NCBI GenBank assembly: GCA_963669155.1 | Contig: OZ022585.1 | Location: forward strand, 12,109,149 to 12,173,148 | Direction of reading: 5' to 3' | Origin: Arbacia lixula | Lineage: Eukaryota > Echinodermata > Echinoidea > Arbacioida > Arbaciidae | Length of the DNA: 64,000 bases | Translations under genes and position numbers: made by a program | Shown here: positions 9,974 through 20,080 of the stretch, one piece after another | Layout: every line of letters starts with the position of its first letter | Numbering within the stretch: position 1 is the first letter of the stretch | The notes under the pieces: generated by a model | Seen by the model: only the letters and a program-made list of their open reading frames with translations | Databases searched by the model: none | Told to the model about the DNA's origin: nothing

Positions 9974-11770
9974 TTAATTAAATAAGTATGTTTTCAGAGC
10001 AGTTTTAAATTGCTCAACTGTGTTAGCTTGCCTCACACTGCATGGGATACTATTCCACACTTCTGGCGCAGCATGCGCAAAGCCCCTTTTACCATACCAC
10101 TTTGTTCTGACTACAGGTACATTGTAAAGGTCTTTCTGAATTGACCTTAAATTCCGTACAGGTTCATGCTTTACAACTAACTCTGATAGATAAGAAGGAG
10201 CTATGTCATGAAAACAGTGGAAAGCAAGTAGCAAGATCTTAAACTTAACACGTGATTTGATGGGTAACCAGTGGAGGGCTCTTAGTACAGATGATATAGA
10301 TTCACGTTTGTTTGTTCTTGTCACAAGCCTTGCAGCCGAGTTTTGAATGACCTGCAGTTTCTGAAATTGAATATCCGGTACTCCATACAACAGGCTATTG
10401 CAATAGTCTAGGTGACACATGAGAAAAGCATGTACTAATTTTTCAGTGGTACCTTTGTCAATAAAAGGCCGAATTTTGCTAATTTTTTGCAATGCAAATG
10501 ATGCAGAACGACATTTAGAACTAACATAGCTGTGCATTGTAAATTGATCATCAAACAAAACACCAAGATTTCTCACATTCTTGACAGGGACAACCTCTAC
10601 ACCATCAATTTGAAAAGGTGGCAAAGGAATATGAGACCGAAATTTTGATTTGATATGCAGAACTTCCGTCTTTGAACTATTCAGCTTAAGGCCATTCAAC
10701 CTCGACCACTCTTTAATTTCCTTGATACAACTCAACACTCTAGGAATTAAATCTCCGATGTCTGATGATTTACATGATACATAAATTTGAGTATCATCTG
10801 CATACAACATTTTAGAAAATCCATAGGAATCAATAATGTTTTCTAGAGGTGATGTATACATAGTAAATACTAAGGGTCCAATAACGGACCCTTGCGGCAC
10901 GCCTTGTGTTGGCATATGAACCGATGACTGCACACCATTGATCAAGACAGTTTGAGTACGAGATGTAAGATAGGTACGAAACCAGTCCAGCACCCGATCT
11001 TGAATCCCAAACCAATCTGACATTCGTTGCAAGATTGTGTCATGGCTTATCGTGTCAAATGCGGACGAATAGTCAAGAAGGACTAAAATCACCTCATGGC
11101 CTTTGTCCAAGGACATCAAAATATCATTAGACACACGCAAGAGTGCCGTCTCGCAGCTATGGAAAAGTCTATACGCTGACTGAGTTTTCGCAAGCAGTTG
11201 GTTTTTAGCCAGGTAACTCCGCAGTTGCTGAGCAGCTGCTCTTTGTACAGTTTTTGCCAAAAACTTCAAATTGGCGATTGGGCGATAGTTCTTTAACTCC
11301 TCACTATCCAGCTTTCGATCTTTGATGAGAGGACAGATGTTACACTGTTTCAGAGCCTTAGGGAAGCAGCCTGCTTGAAAAGATTTGTTGATGATGGAAG
11401 TTATAACAGGAACAAGATCATCACAACATTTCTTCAATAAACAAGTTGGAATAGCATCAAGGTTGCAGGTTGTCGTCGAAGAATTCTTTATTATCTGTGC
11501 AACTTGTTTTTCGGAGACAGCTTCAAAGCTACGTAGTGAAGTCCCAAGCTGTCTTTGGCATGGAAACTCAAATGTTGTAGCATCAGCAGGACCTAAGCTG
11601 AGAGATTCTGAAATCTTCTCAAGTTTATTTACAAAAAACTGCTGGAACCGCTCAGGAAGAGAAATCTCTGAGCCATCATTGTCTGGCAAGGACTTTGGAA
11701 GAATTTGGACGAAAGAGTCTATCAATTTTCTGGAACAACTCACGAGCACTGCAATCGGCCAGCTGGTCAC
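9974..11770 (-). pseudogene. LINE reverse transcriptase (ORF2 part, 598 aa)
   Basis: An open frame of 598 residues containing the RT palm motifs in order: LLDYSSAFDTISHDTIL (motif A), QGVPQGSVIGPLVF (motif B), YADDTQIYVSC (motif C, catalytic YADD), then LNGLKLNSSKTEVLHI and NLGVLFDDQ. The C-terminal LHWLPI and VWNSIP words are typical of CR1/L2-like elements. The RT catalyses target-primed reverse transcription of the element RNA. The frame is itself open, but the upstream portion continues in another frame (overlap 11676-11770), which marks a frameshift. Confidence 0.85.
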
Positions 11771-12504
11771 GATGGTACATTGTCTTAGCAGTTTCTAGTG
11801 CCTTCTTATACTCAGTGCATTTAGCCTTGAAAATCTGCCGATGAATCTCTTGGCCAGAATTGGATGGGGATAATGCAATCCGTTCCAACCTGCGGAGTTC
11901 TCGTTTCACTACCCGAAGTCCATCATTATACCACAGCGAGTTTGGCTGACACCTTACTGTGCGAGACAACAGAGGAGCATGTTTGTCCAAAAGGTTATGA
12001 AGAACCGATTCATACTGAAGTACTAGATTGTCCTCATTATCTTAAGGATTAAGATACTGTTCAGACTGCCGGATATCCTCCACAAAAGATTCAATCTTGA
12101 TTTCACGCAATTTCCGCATCTTAACTTCCATCTTTACCGGTTCTGGTCGACCAATCTTCAAAGCACATTTCACTGCAGCATGGTCTGAAGGAAGATAAGC
12201 AGTTGTACCGATGAAATCTACAACATCATCAGTGTCACGCGATAGAATCAGATCAAGTGTATGTCCACCATGGTGAGTGGGTAAGTTTACATGCTGCTTT
12301 GAGATTCAGAGAGTTAACAAGGTCAGTAAATCTTGCAGCTACTGTGTCTGTCTCATCATCAACATGATAGTTGAAGTCACCCACAATTAAAACACGATGT
12401 CGGACTGAGGCTATCATTTCCAGAAAGGAAACGAATTCAGTCAAGAAAGTATAATGCGTCAGGTCCCCTGTATGAGTACGCTGAGGGCGATAGATGACTA
12501 CCAA
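11771..12504 (-). pseudogene. LINE endonuclease and linker, frameshifted
   Basis: The endonuclease part shows VVIYRPQ and VLIVGDFNYHVDD (the GDFN motif of EEP endonucleases) near 12380-12504. A frame change near 12300 leads into THHGGHTLDLILSRDTDD and LPSDHAAVKCALK, the conserved SDH end of the domain. A stop interrupts near 12040-12050, and then HAPLLSRTVRCQPNSLWYND and RRLER (11676-11990) lead into the RT. The N-terminal half of the endonuclease is absent. Confidence 0.75.
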
Positions 12505-12525
12505 CTTAGTGGCACATGATTACTA

Positions 12526-13883
12526 GAAGACAGCAACAAATCAATATGTTCAAAAGAAGAAAATGGATCAATGGAGTGACAATGTTTACATAAGAACAGT
12601 TAATCTTTTGGCAAAAGCAATGTCATTTCTGGGAGAAAGAACCATTTTCACTGGCAGATCTAGGATTGAGCAAAAAGGGGGGTGTAGAAAAATCTGGCAA
12701 AATTTTGATGACTATAAAAAAAAGGTTATCAGAAAAAGCAAAAGGTATGTACAATAAAAATTTTCCGGTGATAAATACAAAAAAAGAAAAAGATCATCAC
12801 TGACCGTGATTTTTACCTACAGTTGTCATTATATAAAGGTCATCAGCCGTCAAAGGTGGGGAGGGGGGGGGGCTGGATCCGCCACTAATTTTCAGGCAAG
12901 AGCACAGCTCCAATAATGATCTACGCTACTTATGGCTAAATTAACGACACAATATCTATACTATTGTACATTACATTTGAGAGAAGTGCATCTACATGTA
13001 CACTTAGTGTGAACAAATATATTTAAATACCCACAGGTTAAAGGGCCATGTGTGTGAAGTAGATTGGCAACATATATATAAGTATGAAATAGGCTTGTTC
13101 ATTTGTGATACACCTTTCAAAACTCTGAAGCAAGTAAGAAATATGTACAGGCCATGCAGTGTACACAAGTGAATACATGTGTAACATACATGTAGTTTCC
13201 ATTCTGCTTCTCTTCAGCCTTTGCCCTTTTAACAATGTACAAATACAAACCAACCAGTATTTTTACATAAAATAGATTTCACAAAAAATCTTCATGTTCA
13301 TTTAGGAGACAAAGCACATACTTCATATATTATCAGCCAGCAATATCAGGCAACCATATAATAAATACATGGCATTTAGACATGTGGATATGTTGCCTTT
13401 TTGAAAGAATTGCTCATAAACATGTCATACATAGGAAATGTTCATATTTGCATAATTACTGGGTAGAATAAAATCAGAGTGGCAAATAATTGCAGGTGGA
13501 TGTACTGGTACCATTATAACATCAATAGCATTTCTACCTAAAATAATTTCACAAGCATACTCAATGAGTAGGACATATTACACTTTACAGTATAATCGGA
13601 TGTATCCGATTTGTAGTGTAGTGTAATAATATAAATTGCAGCAGAGTAAATTTCAATCTGAAAATTTATACCTGCACTCCAGTTTACACGTATATCGCAT
13701 TGGAAACTGCAGCACCTGAAGTTGGGTAAGTTAAAAAGAAAATGAAAACAATCTAACATCACCATAAAATATTAATACATAATGACCTACCTATGGAATA
13801 TTATTCATGTATATTTAATGTACATTGTACACTACCAATTGCAATACAACTCTGAATGTCCACCTCCCATTACATAATAATCT
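12526..13883. other. Intergenic; no gene seen
   Basis: AT-rich, with a G-run near 12861-12870. No coding exon recognised. Confidence 0.35.
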
Positions 13884-16055
13884 TTACCTTTTTGGACAGG
13901 TCTGTTTGTTATGGTCCTTTTCGCCACATTGCCTACAAGTCACTCTATACATAACCTTTTTTTGACAAGTTGGTTCAAGGAATTCTATACTGTTTTGCTT
14001 CTGCATAATTTGTTCTAAAGCAGCTATCGGCCGATGATTCGATCCTTTGAAATACCAATTTGTTATTCTGTCGTTAAGTTTCTCAAAACTTTGCTGTGAA
14101 AAGGATGAAATATTTCCATGAATTTGTATTGCTTTGCTGACATGCTGAGCAAAAATGTGCATATACAGCGTTACATCCTTTGCCAAATAGACCTTGGCAT
14201 AGTCAGAGACCCATTTCTTGGTACCTTTCTGAAAAGCTTGAAGCTCTTCTGATGACATGTCACGTTTCATTGTGTCTGTTAACTCCCAAAAAGTTTTCCA
14301 AAGTTTTTCAATGTGCTCGAGTTTGGGGTGCCAAGGCATTAGGTCTTTCAAAGAAATTGATGATTGAATTCTGCGGTGTTCTGGGCCTGTAAAATCTCGA
14401 TGAGTCAGAAAGCCGGTTTGTTTGTCCATCCCAAAATGCCACAGAATCCCAATATCTTTGATAAATGACTCAAATCTACTAATGTTTCTACACTTATCCA
14501 TGTCCACATTTTTCGAATTTTTATTAATATTGTCTCTTGTTTTTAATTCAGTAATGACTTTGTTAACCAACTGGTCAGAGATTTGAAGGTACATGTGTAG
14601 TGGATCCGGTATGTAATGAGTTATTGGTATAGATAGTATAATTGGTGGACGTTTACAACCATACGGCTCATGTTTATTTGACTTTTTTGCCGATGACATT
14701 TCAACCATTTTTTCAATTGTCTGAATCCCAAAGTCAAGGTGTACATCAGAAAATTTAGAAGATGGGCACTTACACCATGCACATGAATAGGTTCCACAAC
14801 ACCCATTCATCCCTAGTATTTCATTGGTAAACTTCAGATCAGCACAAACAATGAAAGTGGTTGGAACTGTCTTTCCATGTACAAGTATACCTCTTTTACC
14901 AATAGTAGCAATTTCAACTTTCAGAGCATTAAAAGAACGATTCATGCAATCATATTTCTCTGATGTGTTTGAAATGACCAAAATTAAATCATCTGATTTC
15001 CAGTTGTCTGTAAATACACAAAACGCATAGTTTGTGACATGGCATCGCTTGCCCATTGTAGTACCATCCCCACTAAGTTTCACAGTTACTTTCTCAATTC
15101 TATTCTCACAGTCAAATATATTTTCCAACACACTGACTAGTTTCTTTTCAAGACTTTCAAACACACCCTCCCCATTTGGGAGATATTTAATTTCGAACAA
15201 TGAGTTAAGCTCCTGTCGTTGATTATTTACTGCATACAAGGACGGATATCCTGATCCGTCCTCACTGGCAAATTCTCGATAGGCAAGATCACTGGTTAGG
15301 GTCTTATCCTTTTTATAAAGTGCTTTTTGAACAGATATTGTTACCTGCTCGGCACATTCACTTTTCTGAACAGTAACCCCGGAACTGTCTACACATTTAT
15401 ATTGTGGCATTCTGATGCCTTCGCCTGCCAAAAATTCTCTTGCAAAATTAATGTTTTGCTTCATTCGCTCCTTTCGGAAACGTTTCCAACTTCGGCTGTA
15501 TGAAGGTTTGTCTTTAACATTGCATCTTGGTTGTACAGGCCTTTTCATAAGCCTTCCAAGTAACACATAGGCTTCCTTTGTTTTTTTCCAGAAATTTTTC
15601 ACCATTTCTTTCTTTTCCTGTACTTTCTCCTCTGCTAAACGGCATTTTTTCTTTTCACTTTCTAGTTCATGATTCAGCTTGCGTTTATACCCACCTAATT
15701 TCAAGCTATAGGATGATGATTTTAATTTCTCTATCATTGATTGACTTTGACGTCCCCCCTTTCGCACAGCATTTTTGGCAGTTGACATTATATTGATAAT
15801 TTTTTTCCGGAGATTATCACACACTTTTTCAGCGTCTACATGTTCAATTTTTACTTTCTCTTGTTCACAAAGAGTTTCCAAAATTGATCTTGCCTGGTCG
15901 TGGGTGTTTAAATCGCTTTTCTCTTTAATCATTTCATACAGGACAAACTGATTGACAAGGATAGACCAGTCATCTTGCCTATTGCCACATATTAGGGAGC
16001 TCCCCATGAGAATAAATGTAATGTACACGTACATGTATGCAGTGAGTAATGCCAT
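13884..16055 (-). CDS. Transposase-like protein with C-terminal CCHC knuckle (723 aa)
   Basis: An intact ATG-initiated frame of 723 residues. A hydrophobic segment near residues 5-22 is probably just the start of the frame; a lysine/glutamate-rich coiled-coil-like region lies at about 90-165. LSGDGTTMGKR (about residue 328) offers an aspartate in a beta-strand context like the first DDE acid of RAG1/Transib-like enzymes. A Cys cluster CCGTYSCAWCKC follows at about 420-432, and then ITHYIPDPLHMYL. Near the end FSQQSFEKLNDRITNWYF precedes a zinc knuckle C707-C710-H715-C720. Part of the family is repeated at 36542-36830, so it is multicopy and most likely a DNA transposase. Which superfamily it belongs to is not settled; RAG1-N-linked elements (N-RAG-TP) are one possibility. 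Confidence 0.6.
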   Translation of the reverse strand: MALLTAYMYVYITFILMGSSLICGNRQDDWSILVNQFVLYEMIKEKSDLNTHDQARSILETLCEQEKVKIEHVDAEKVCDNLRKKIINIMSTAKNAVRKGGRQSQSMIEKLKSSSYSLKLGGYKRKLNHELESEKKKCRLAEEKVQEKKEMVKNFWKKTKEAYVLLGRLMKRPVQPRCNVKDKPSYSRSWKRFRKERMKQNINFAREFLAGEGIRMPQYKCVDSSGVTVQKSECAEQVTISVQKALYKKDKTLTSDLAYREFASEDGSGYPSLYAVNNQRQELNSLFEIKYLPNGEGVFESLEKKLVSVLENIFDCENRIEKVTVKLSGDGTTMGKRCHVTNYAFCVFTDNWKSDDLILVISNTSEKYDCMNRSFNALKVEIATIGKRGILVHGKTVPTTFIVCADLKFTNEILGMNGCCGTYSCAWCKCPSSKFSDVHLDFGIQTIEKMVEMSSAKKSNKHEPYGCKRPPIILSIPITHYIPDPLHMYLQISDQLVNKVITELKTRDNINKNSKNVDMDKCRNISRFESFIKDIGILWHFGMDKQTGFLTHRDFTGPEHRRIQSSISLKDLMPWHPKLEHIEKLWKTFWELTDTMKRDMSSEELQAFQKGTKKWVSDYAKVYLAKDVTLYMHIFAQHVSKAIQIHGNISSFSQQSFEKLNDRITNWYFKGSNHRPIAALEQIMQKQNSIEFLEPTCQKKVMYRVTCRQCGEKDHNKQTCPKR

Positions 16056-16080
16056 TGTGAAATAAGACTTCAGTACTCGC

Positions 16081-16741
16081 TTAAACTATCTCTAATTTAT
16101 CTAACTCAGGACCATTTCCCAAAGCTTTAACAAATCTTAATGACAGAACAAATCCTCTGTAGACATCTTGCTGCTTCAGTTCCGATCTCACTTTGACAAA
16201 CTGAGTCAGACACTTGCGCTCGTGAAGCCAAAACTGGATCGTGCCGTCGACAATATATGCATGATCCCCATGCTCATTGCACAAACGGTACCACCAATGC
16301 TCGTCACCAAAGTACTTTGAAAGGTTCCGCAGTGTGGTGCGATAAAAAGTGTCTGACTTTTCTTGTTGTGAGGTCGGTGATGCTAGATTCAGAAATTCCT
16401 GAAATGTGTCATACTGAACAGGGATACGTATAGTTACTTCAGAATCATGACGTCTTTGAATGTGAAGGCTCTCTTTTATTTTGACTCTCAAATCAAATCT
16501 TAAGAGGGCTAACGCATCTGATACACGCACATCTTGGGAACGAGAAACGTCTTCCGCAGGTCACCATTCATCGTAGCTACTTCTCCATCCCCGGTAATGA
16601 ACAAGCACCTCCTTTCTGCCGTTAAACACACGTTCTCCTGCTATCTCGATTTCCCACAGCTTACTAGTCGACCAAGTTTCAAAGGCTTCCCATTGTGCAG
16701 TTCTACATAATCCACATGCGGTTTGGTACGAAGATTCATCA
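16081..16741 (-). pseudogene. Chromodomain-like ORF interrupted by one TGA
   Basis: After acceptor TTATATCACAG at 16742 the frame reads QWEAFETWSTSKLWEIEIAG then ERVFNGRKEVLVHYRGW, a chromo-like pattern (hydrophobic strand, V-H-Y-x-G-W). It stops at TGA 16561-16563 directly after SSYDEW and continues in the same frame PAEDV... to a TAA at 16081. A CGA-to-TGA or TGG-to-TGA change would explain the stop. The second part ends 25 nt before the ATG of the 723-residue ORF. Upstream exons are implied by the acceptor but were not found. Chromodomains bind methylated histone tails and could target integration (family knowledge). Confidence 0.5.
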
Positions 16742-17694
16742 CTGTGATATAAGAAACAAAAGGGTAGGGCCAAATTTAGAAAATAATAATAAAAAAACAA
16801 GGTTCATTTTTAAATTACGCTTTAAGAAGTCTAGGTTGAACTTGATCTGCATTAAACTCCTCAGACTTAGATCAAATATTCTTGATTTCTTTATATGGGA
16901 TCAACAATTTCAAAATTATTGGCAGTGTGACAGGGAATGTTATGCTGTCACAAAACTGATAGCATATTTTTTTAATGTGCTACGTATATTCTACATTTTT
17001 TCTTAATCTTATAAAACTCTGGTTTCGTAAAAAAAGGGGAGAAAACAGACATTGTTATCAACATTTTTTCTCTCGGTCATATATGGGTAGCCTACAGCTA
17101 CAAATAAGATTCTCATGTTTTGATCATGATCACGTTTACAAATATGACAATCTAATTTTTGTAACAAAAAAAATGAAATTAAGAAAACCACCATTTAATG
17201 TTAGACTCACAAGTCTGTCTTAGTGACTTCATTATAGTATTTTTTTTAGTATAGATCTCCACATTAAAAAAAAGGTCTAACTAGTAGTGACTTAGAATTT
17301 GACAAGGAAGGTTAAACTTTTGCTATTAACACACACCATGTTCAACACAATAGGAAGATTTTCAATTAACAAAACTAAAATCAGATTATTGTAATATCCT
17401 GAACATTGTTTTGAAAATCAGTGCACGAGTCAGGTAAACACGCACAGGTACACCCCCATATATCAAATGGTGTGGTCTGCTATGAACCGAGCTCTAGTAC
17501 CGCTGCTCGCGACATTTCATTTTCTATTAATTTCGATCAGAGGGTCAAATGTTAACTGAATTTCATGAACTTATTATTCATTTCAACAATTGTAACAAAA
17601 TAGCAACCATCCATAGTAATCAAATCTTTAATTTTTAAAGTTAGATTTAAATGAAATAGGTAAAAACAGCTTATTCTTACCATGGATGTGCGTG
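16742..17694. other. AT-rich interval, no gene
   Basis: No exon recognised. It presumably includes the intron upstream of the acceptor at 16742. Confidence 0.35.
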
Positions 17695-17872
17695 GAACGT
17701 CGGAGGTCGAACTTCACCTCCTAATACACACACATGCCATGTTTCATTAGGATACCTGAAAAGGTTTTGATAGTTACCCTGTCCACAAAATTCATTACAG
17801 ACGGACGGACGGACGGACAACCCGAAAACATAATGCCTCCGGCACCACTTCGTGGCGGAGGCATAAAAACAA
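17695..17872. mobile_element. Short interspersed element with terminal GCCTCCG hairpin
   Basis: The segment contains GACGGACGGACGGAC and ends in ATGCCTCCGGCACC / GTGGCGGAGGCAT, a hairpin-forming end. I recognise this sequence type as common in marine invertebrate genomes. A Helitron-like or SINE-like nature is possible; it has no coding capacity. Confidence 0.45.
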
Positions 17873-17926
17873 TATTTAAATTTCATTCTCCCAGTAAACG
17901 TCTGTAATGAAATACCAATCAGGCCT

Positions 17927-19023
17927 TGCATTTTTGTCTCGCCCACCGGAGGTGAAGGCGAGACTAAGGGATCCAAATGGCGTCCGTCCGTCGTCCGTCC
18001 GTCGTCCGTCCGTCGTCCGTCACAAATGTTAAAGTTTACCTGCAAGACTCTCTTATGATCCATAACTTGGCAACTGTTACAGCAATGGCAGCCACACTTG
18101 GTTGATAGAAGCACTAGGGGTATCTTCATGTTATGGTGTTGTCAGAGGTCATGTGATGATGTCAAAGGTCATTTGAGGTCATATATTAAAGAGTATGTGC
18201 AAGACTCTCTTTTTCTATGTTAAAGTTTACCTGCAAGACTCTTTTGACAAATAACTTCACATAGGTTGCTTGGATTACAACCTAACTTGGGTCATAGATG
18301 CACTGGGGGTACCTTCATATTATGGTACCGTTGGAGGTCACAGGATAAGGTCAAAGGTTATTTGAGGTCATACGTTAAAGTTTACCTGCAAGACTCTCTT
18401 TTGACAAATAACTTCACATGGGTTGCTTGGATTACAACCTAACTTGGGTCATAGATGCACTGGGGGTACCTTCATGTTATGGTGTCGTTGGAGGTCACAG
18501 GATAAGGTCAAAGGTCATTTGAGGTCATACGTTAAAGTTTACCTGCAAGACTCTCTTTTGACAAATAACTTCACATAGGTTGCTTGGATTACAACCTAAC
18601 TTGGGTCATAGATGCACTGGGGGTACCTTCATGTTATGGTGCTGTTGGAGGTCACAGGATAAGGTCAAAGGTCATTTGAGGTCATACGTTCAAGTTTACC
18701 TGCAAGACTCTCTTTTGACAAATAACTTCACATAGGTTGCTTGGATTACAACCTAACTTGGGTCATAGATGCACTGGGGGTTGCACTGGGGTAACTTGGT
18801 GGAGGCTTTTTATTCCATCTCAAAGAAGGGGGAAGGTGGGGGAGGGGGAGTAGATAGAGGAAGTAGCATTGCGTGAAATAGCCCTTCTCATTTATGGAAT
18901 GTTACACTCTATGGCAGATATTTCACAATCAGCCAGGGATACAATTCTTTTGCGTATAGCATCGGAGATCGCGATATTTCTGGTTATTTTCGCAAGTGGG
19001 CGAGACACAATATTGCTAATGCC
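17927..19023. mobile_element. GTCTCGCCCAC-ended transposon, copy 1
   Basis: The ends are TTTTTGTCTCGCCCACCGG on the left and GTGGGCGAGACACAATATTG on the right, inverted repeats with core GTCTCGCCCAC. Both ends and the first 300 bp (CGTCCGTC repeats, then CCTGCAAGACTC units) match copy 2 at 21846-22405. This copy is longer because its internal 157-bp unit is repeated about four times, and it has an extra 150 bp around 18795-18940. It ends inside the coding frame of the F-box-like gene, supplying its present stop codon at 18984. Confidence 0.8.
18223..18795 (+). repeat. 157-bp internal tandem repeat of the transposon
   Basis: CTGCAAGACT recurs at 18231, 18386, 18543 and 18700, a period of 155-157 bp. 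Each unit carries AAGGTCATTTGAGGTCA, that is, AGGTCA half-sites in tandem. The sister copy has only about one unit, so copy number varies between insertions. Confidence 0.85.
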
Positions 19024-20080
19024 ATGTTTCTTGTATTTCTGGTCACCCTTATCCAAGCATCCCTCCATCTGGGATTAGAGCCCATCCACCTCTCAAGTTC
19101 TAAATAAATCCCTCTTGCAGGTGAATTAGCTATTTTCTGAACACTTATCCTACCTCTGTCTAACAAGTCATAAGCCCGAGCTTCATTCATGTGAATTTCC
19201 TTATAGTACGAAGATGCTAAATCTCTAAAAACTGAATCAACTCTGACTATTTGTCCCAATGCTGAATAATCCATATCTAACACATATTTTATGATTATAT
19301 CACACATCTCTGGTGGGAGAACACATGTACATGTATCATCGTGATCATCATCATTAGATGAACAGTCCTCATGATCACTTACATGTACACCAAAAGAGAT
19401 ATTTTGACTGCATTCAATAACTTCTTCAATAGCTGCCACATTAAAATCTGAATAATTTGCAGTAAAGTGATTACCATATATACTGAACTCTGCATGTTCC
19501 TGGTTTGAAATCATGCCTGACTGCTTATGTTGCAGCTGGCATGAGTCAAGCACAGATTTCTCAGAAGCCTGAATGCTGCAATAATCATGATCACACCTAA
19601 CTGTCTCAATGTTAGCCAACCTAAAGTTATTATCATTGCTTACTGAGTGATCATCAGACCTGTGGTAAGAGCGGCCATATGGCCTAGAGCTGCTGTTGTT
19701 GTGGTCAGTGGGTCTGTGGACAATCTCACTGTTTGTGTCATCAGGCCCGTGGTGAAAGTAGTCATCAGGGTCGTCACTGTGGTCATGTTGGTCCGAGAGG
19801 TTTGCATGAAAACCAAGAATCGATTTTGTCATTAATTCATAAGCCATGCACTTGCGGAAGTTCTGTAGGAAACCAAGTGTATTTGGAAATTTGAATTTGC
19901 ACTGTAACAGAATGCATTTACAGTACAGAGCAACAAACACTCCACAATTGAAACCATCTTTCTGCCTAGGAAACTCAGCTTGAGAAGTTGGGGAGGAAAT
20001 AGTCCAAAAGAAATCATGAAATGATTCAGAAGTGTGTATTGCAGCCAGCTGGATTGACAAATAACCAACAGCTTTTTTTT
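19024..20080 (-). pseudogene. Ulp1 catalytic-Cys segment, acidic linker and F-box-like C-terminus
   Basis: Continues the frame broken at the T8/A8 run 20073-20080. FPRQKDGFNCGVFVALYC (about 19920-19980) holds the conserved Gln and catalytic Cys of Ulp1/SENP (C48) proteases, whose His and Asp lie just upstream. A His/Asp/Ser-rich low-complexity linker follows (about 19340-19830). Then LPPEMCDIIIKYVL and IVRVDSVFRDLAS (about 19190-19320) match the F-box pattern of hydrophobics, which would bind SKP1 in a ubiquitin ligase; this last call is tentative. The frame ends in transposon copy 1, so the original C-terminus is lost. Confidence 0.65.

Larger units (their letters stand above)
9822..12525 (-). 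mobile_element. 5'-truncated CR1/L2-like LINE
   Basis: A minus-strand non-LTR retrotransposon. Its 3' end carries a sequence like GCGCTATACAAGAACTGTTC followed by a TAT/ATT trinucleotide tail (about 9822-9841), a typical LINE terminus of the CR1/L2 group. It includes a near-complete reverse transcriptase frame and the C-terminal part of an apurinic-type endonuclease. It is truncated at its 5' end within the endonuclease and carries frameshifts, so it is dead. Confidence 0.85.

Noticed and set aside
13884-16055. Signal peptide at the N-terminus of the 723-residue protein
   Set aside because: The hydrophobic start is followed by a nuclear-type, lysine-rich transposase-like protein with a CCHC knuckle; a secretory role is unlikely.
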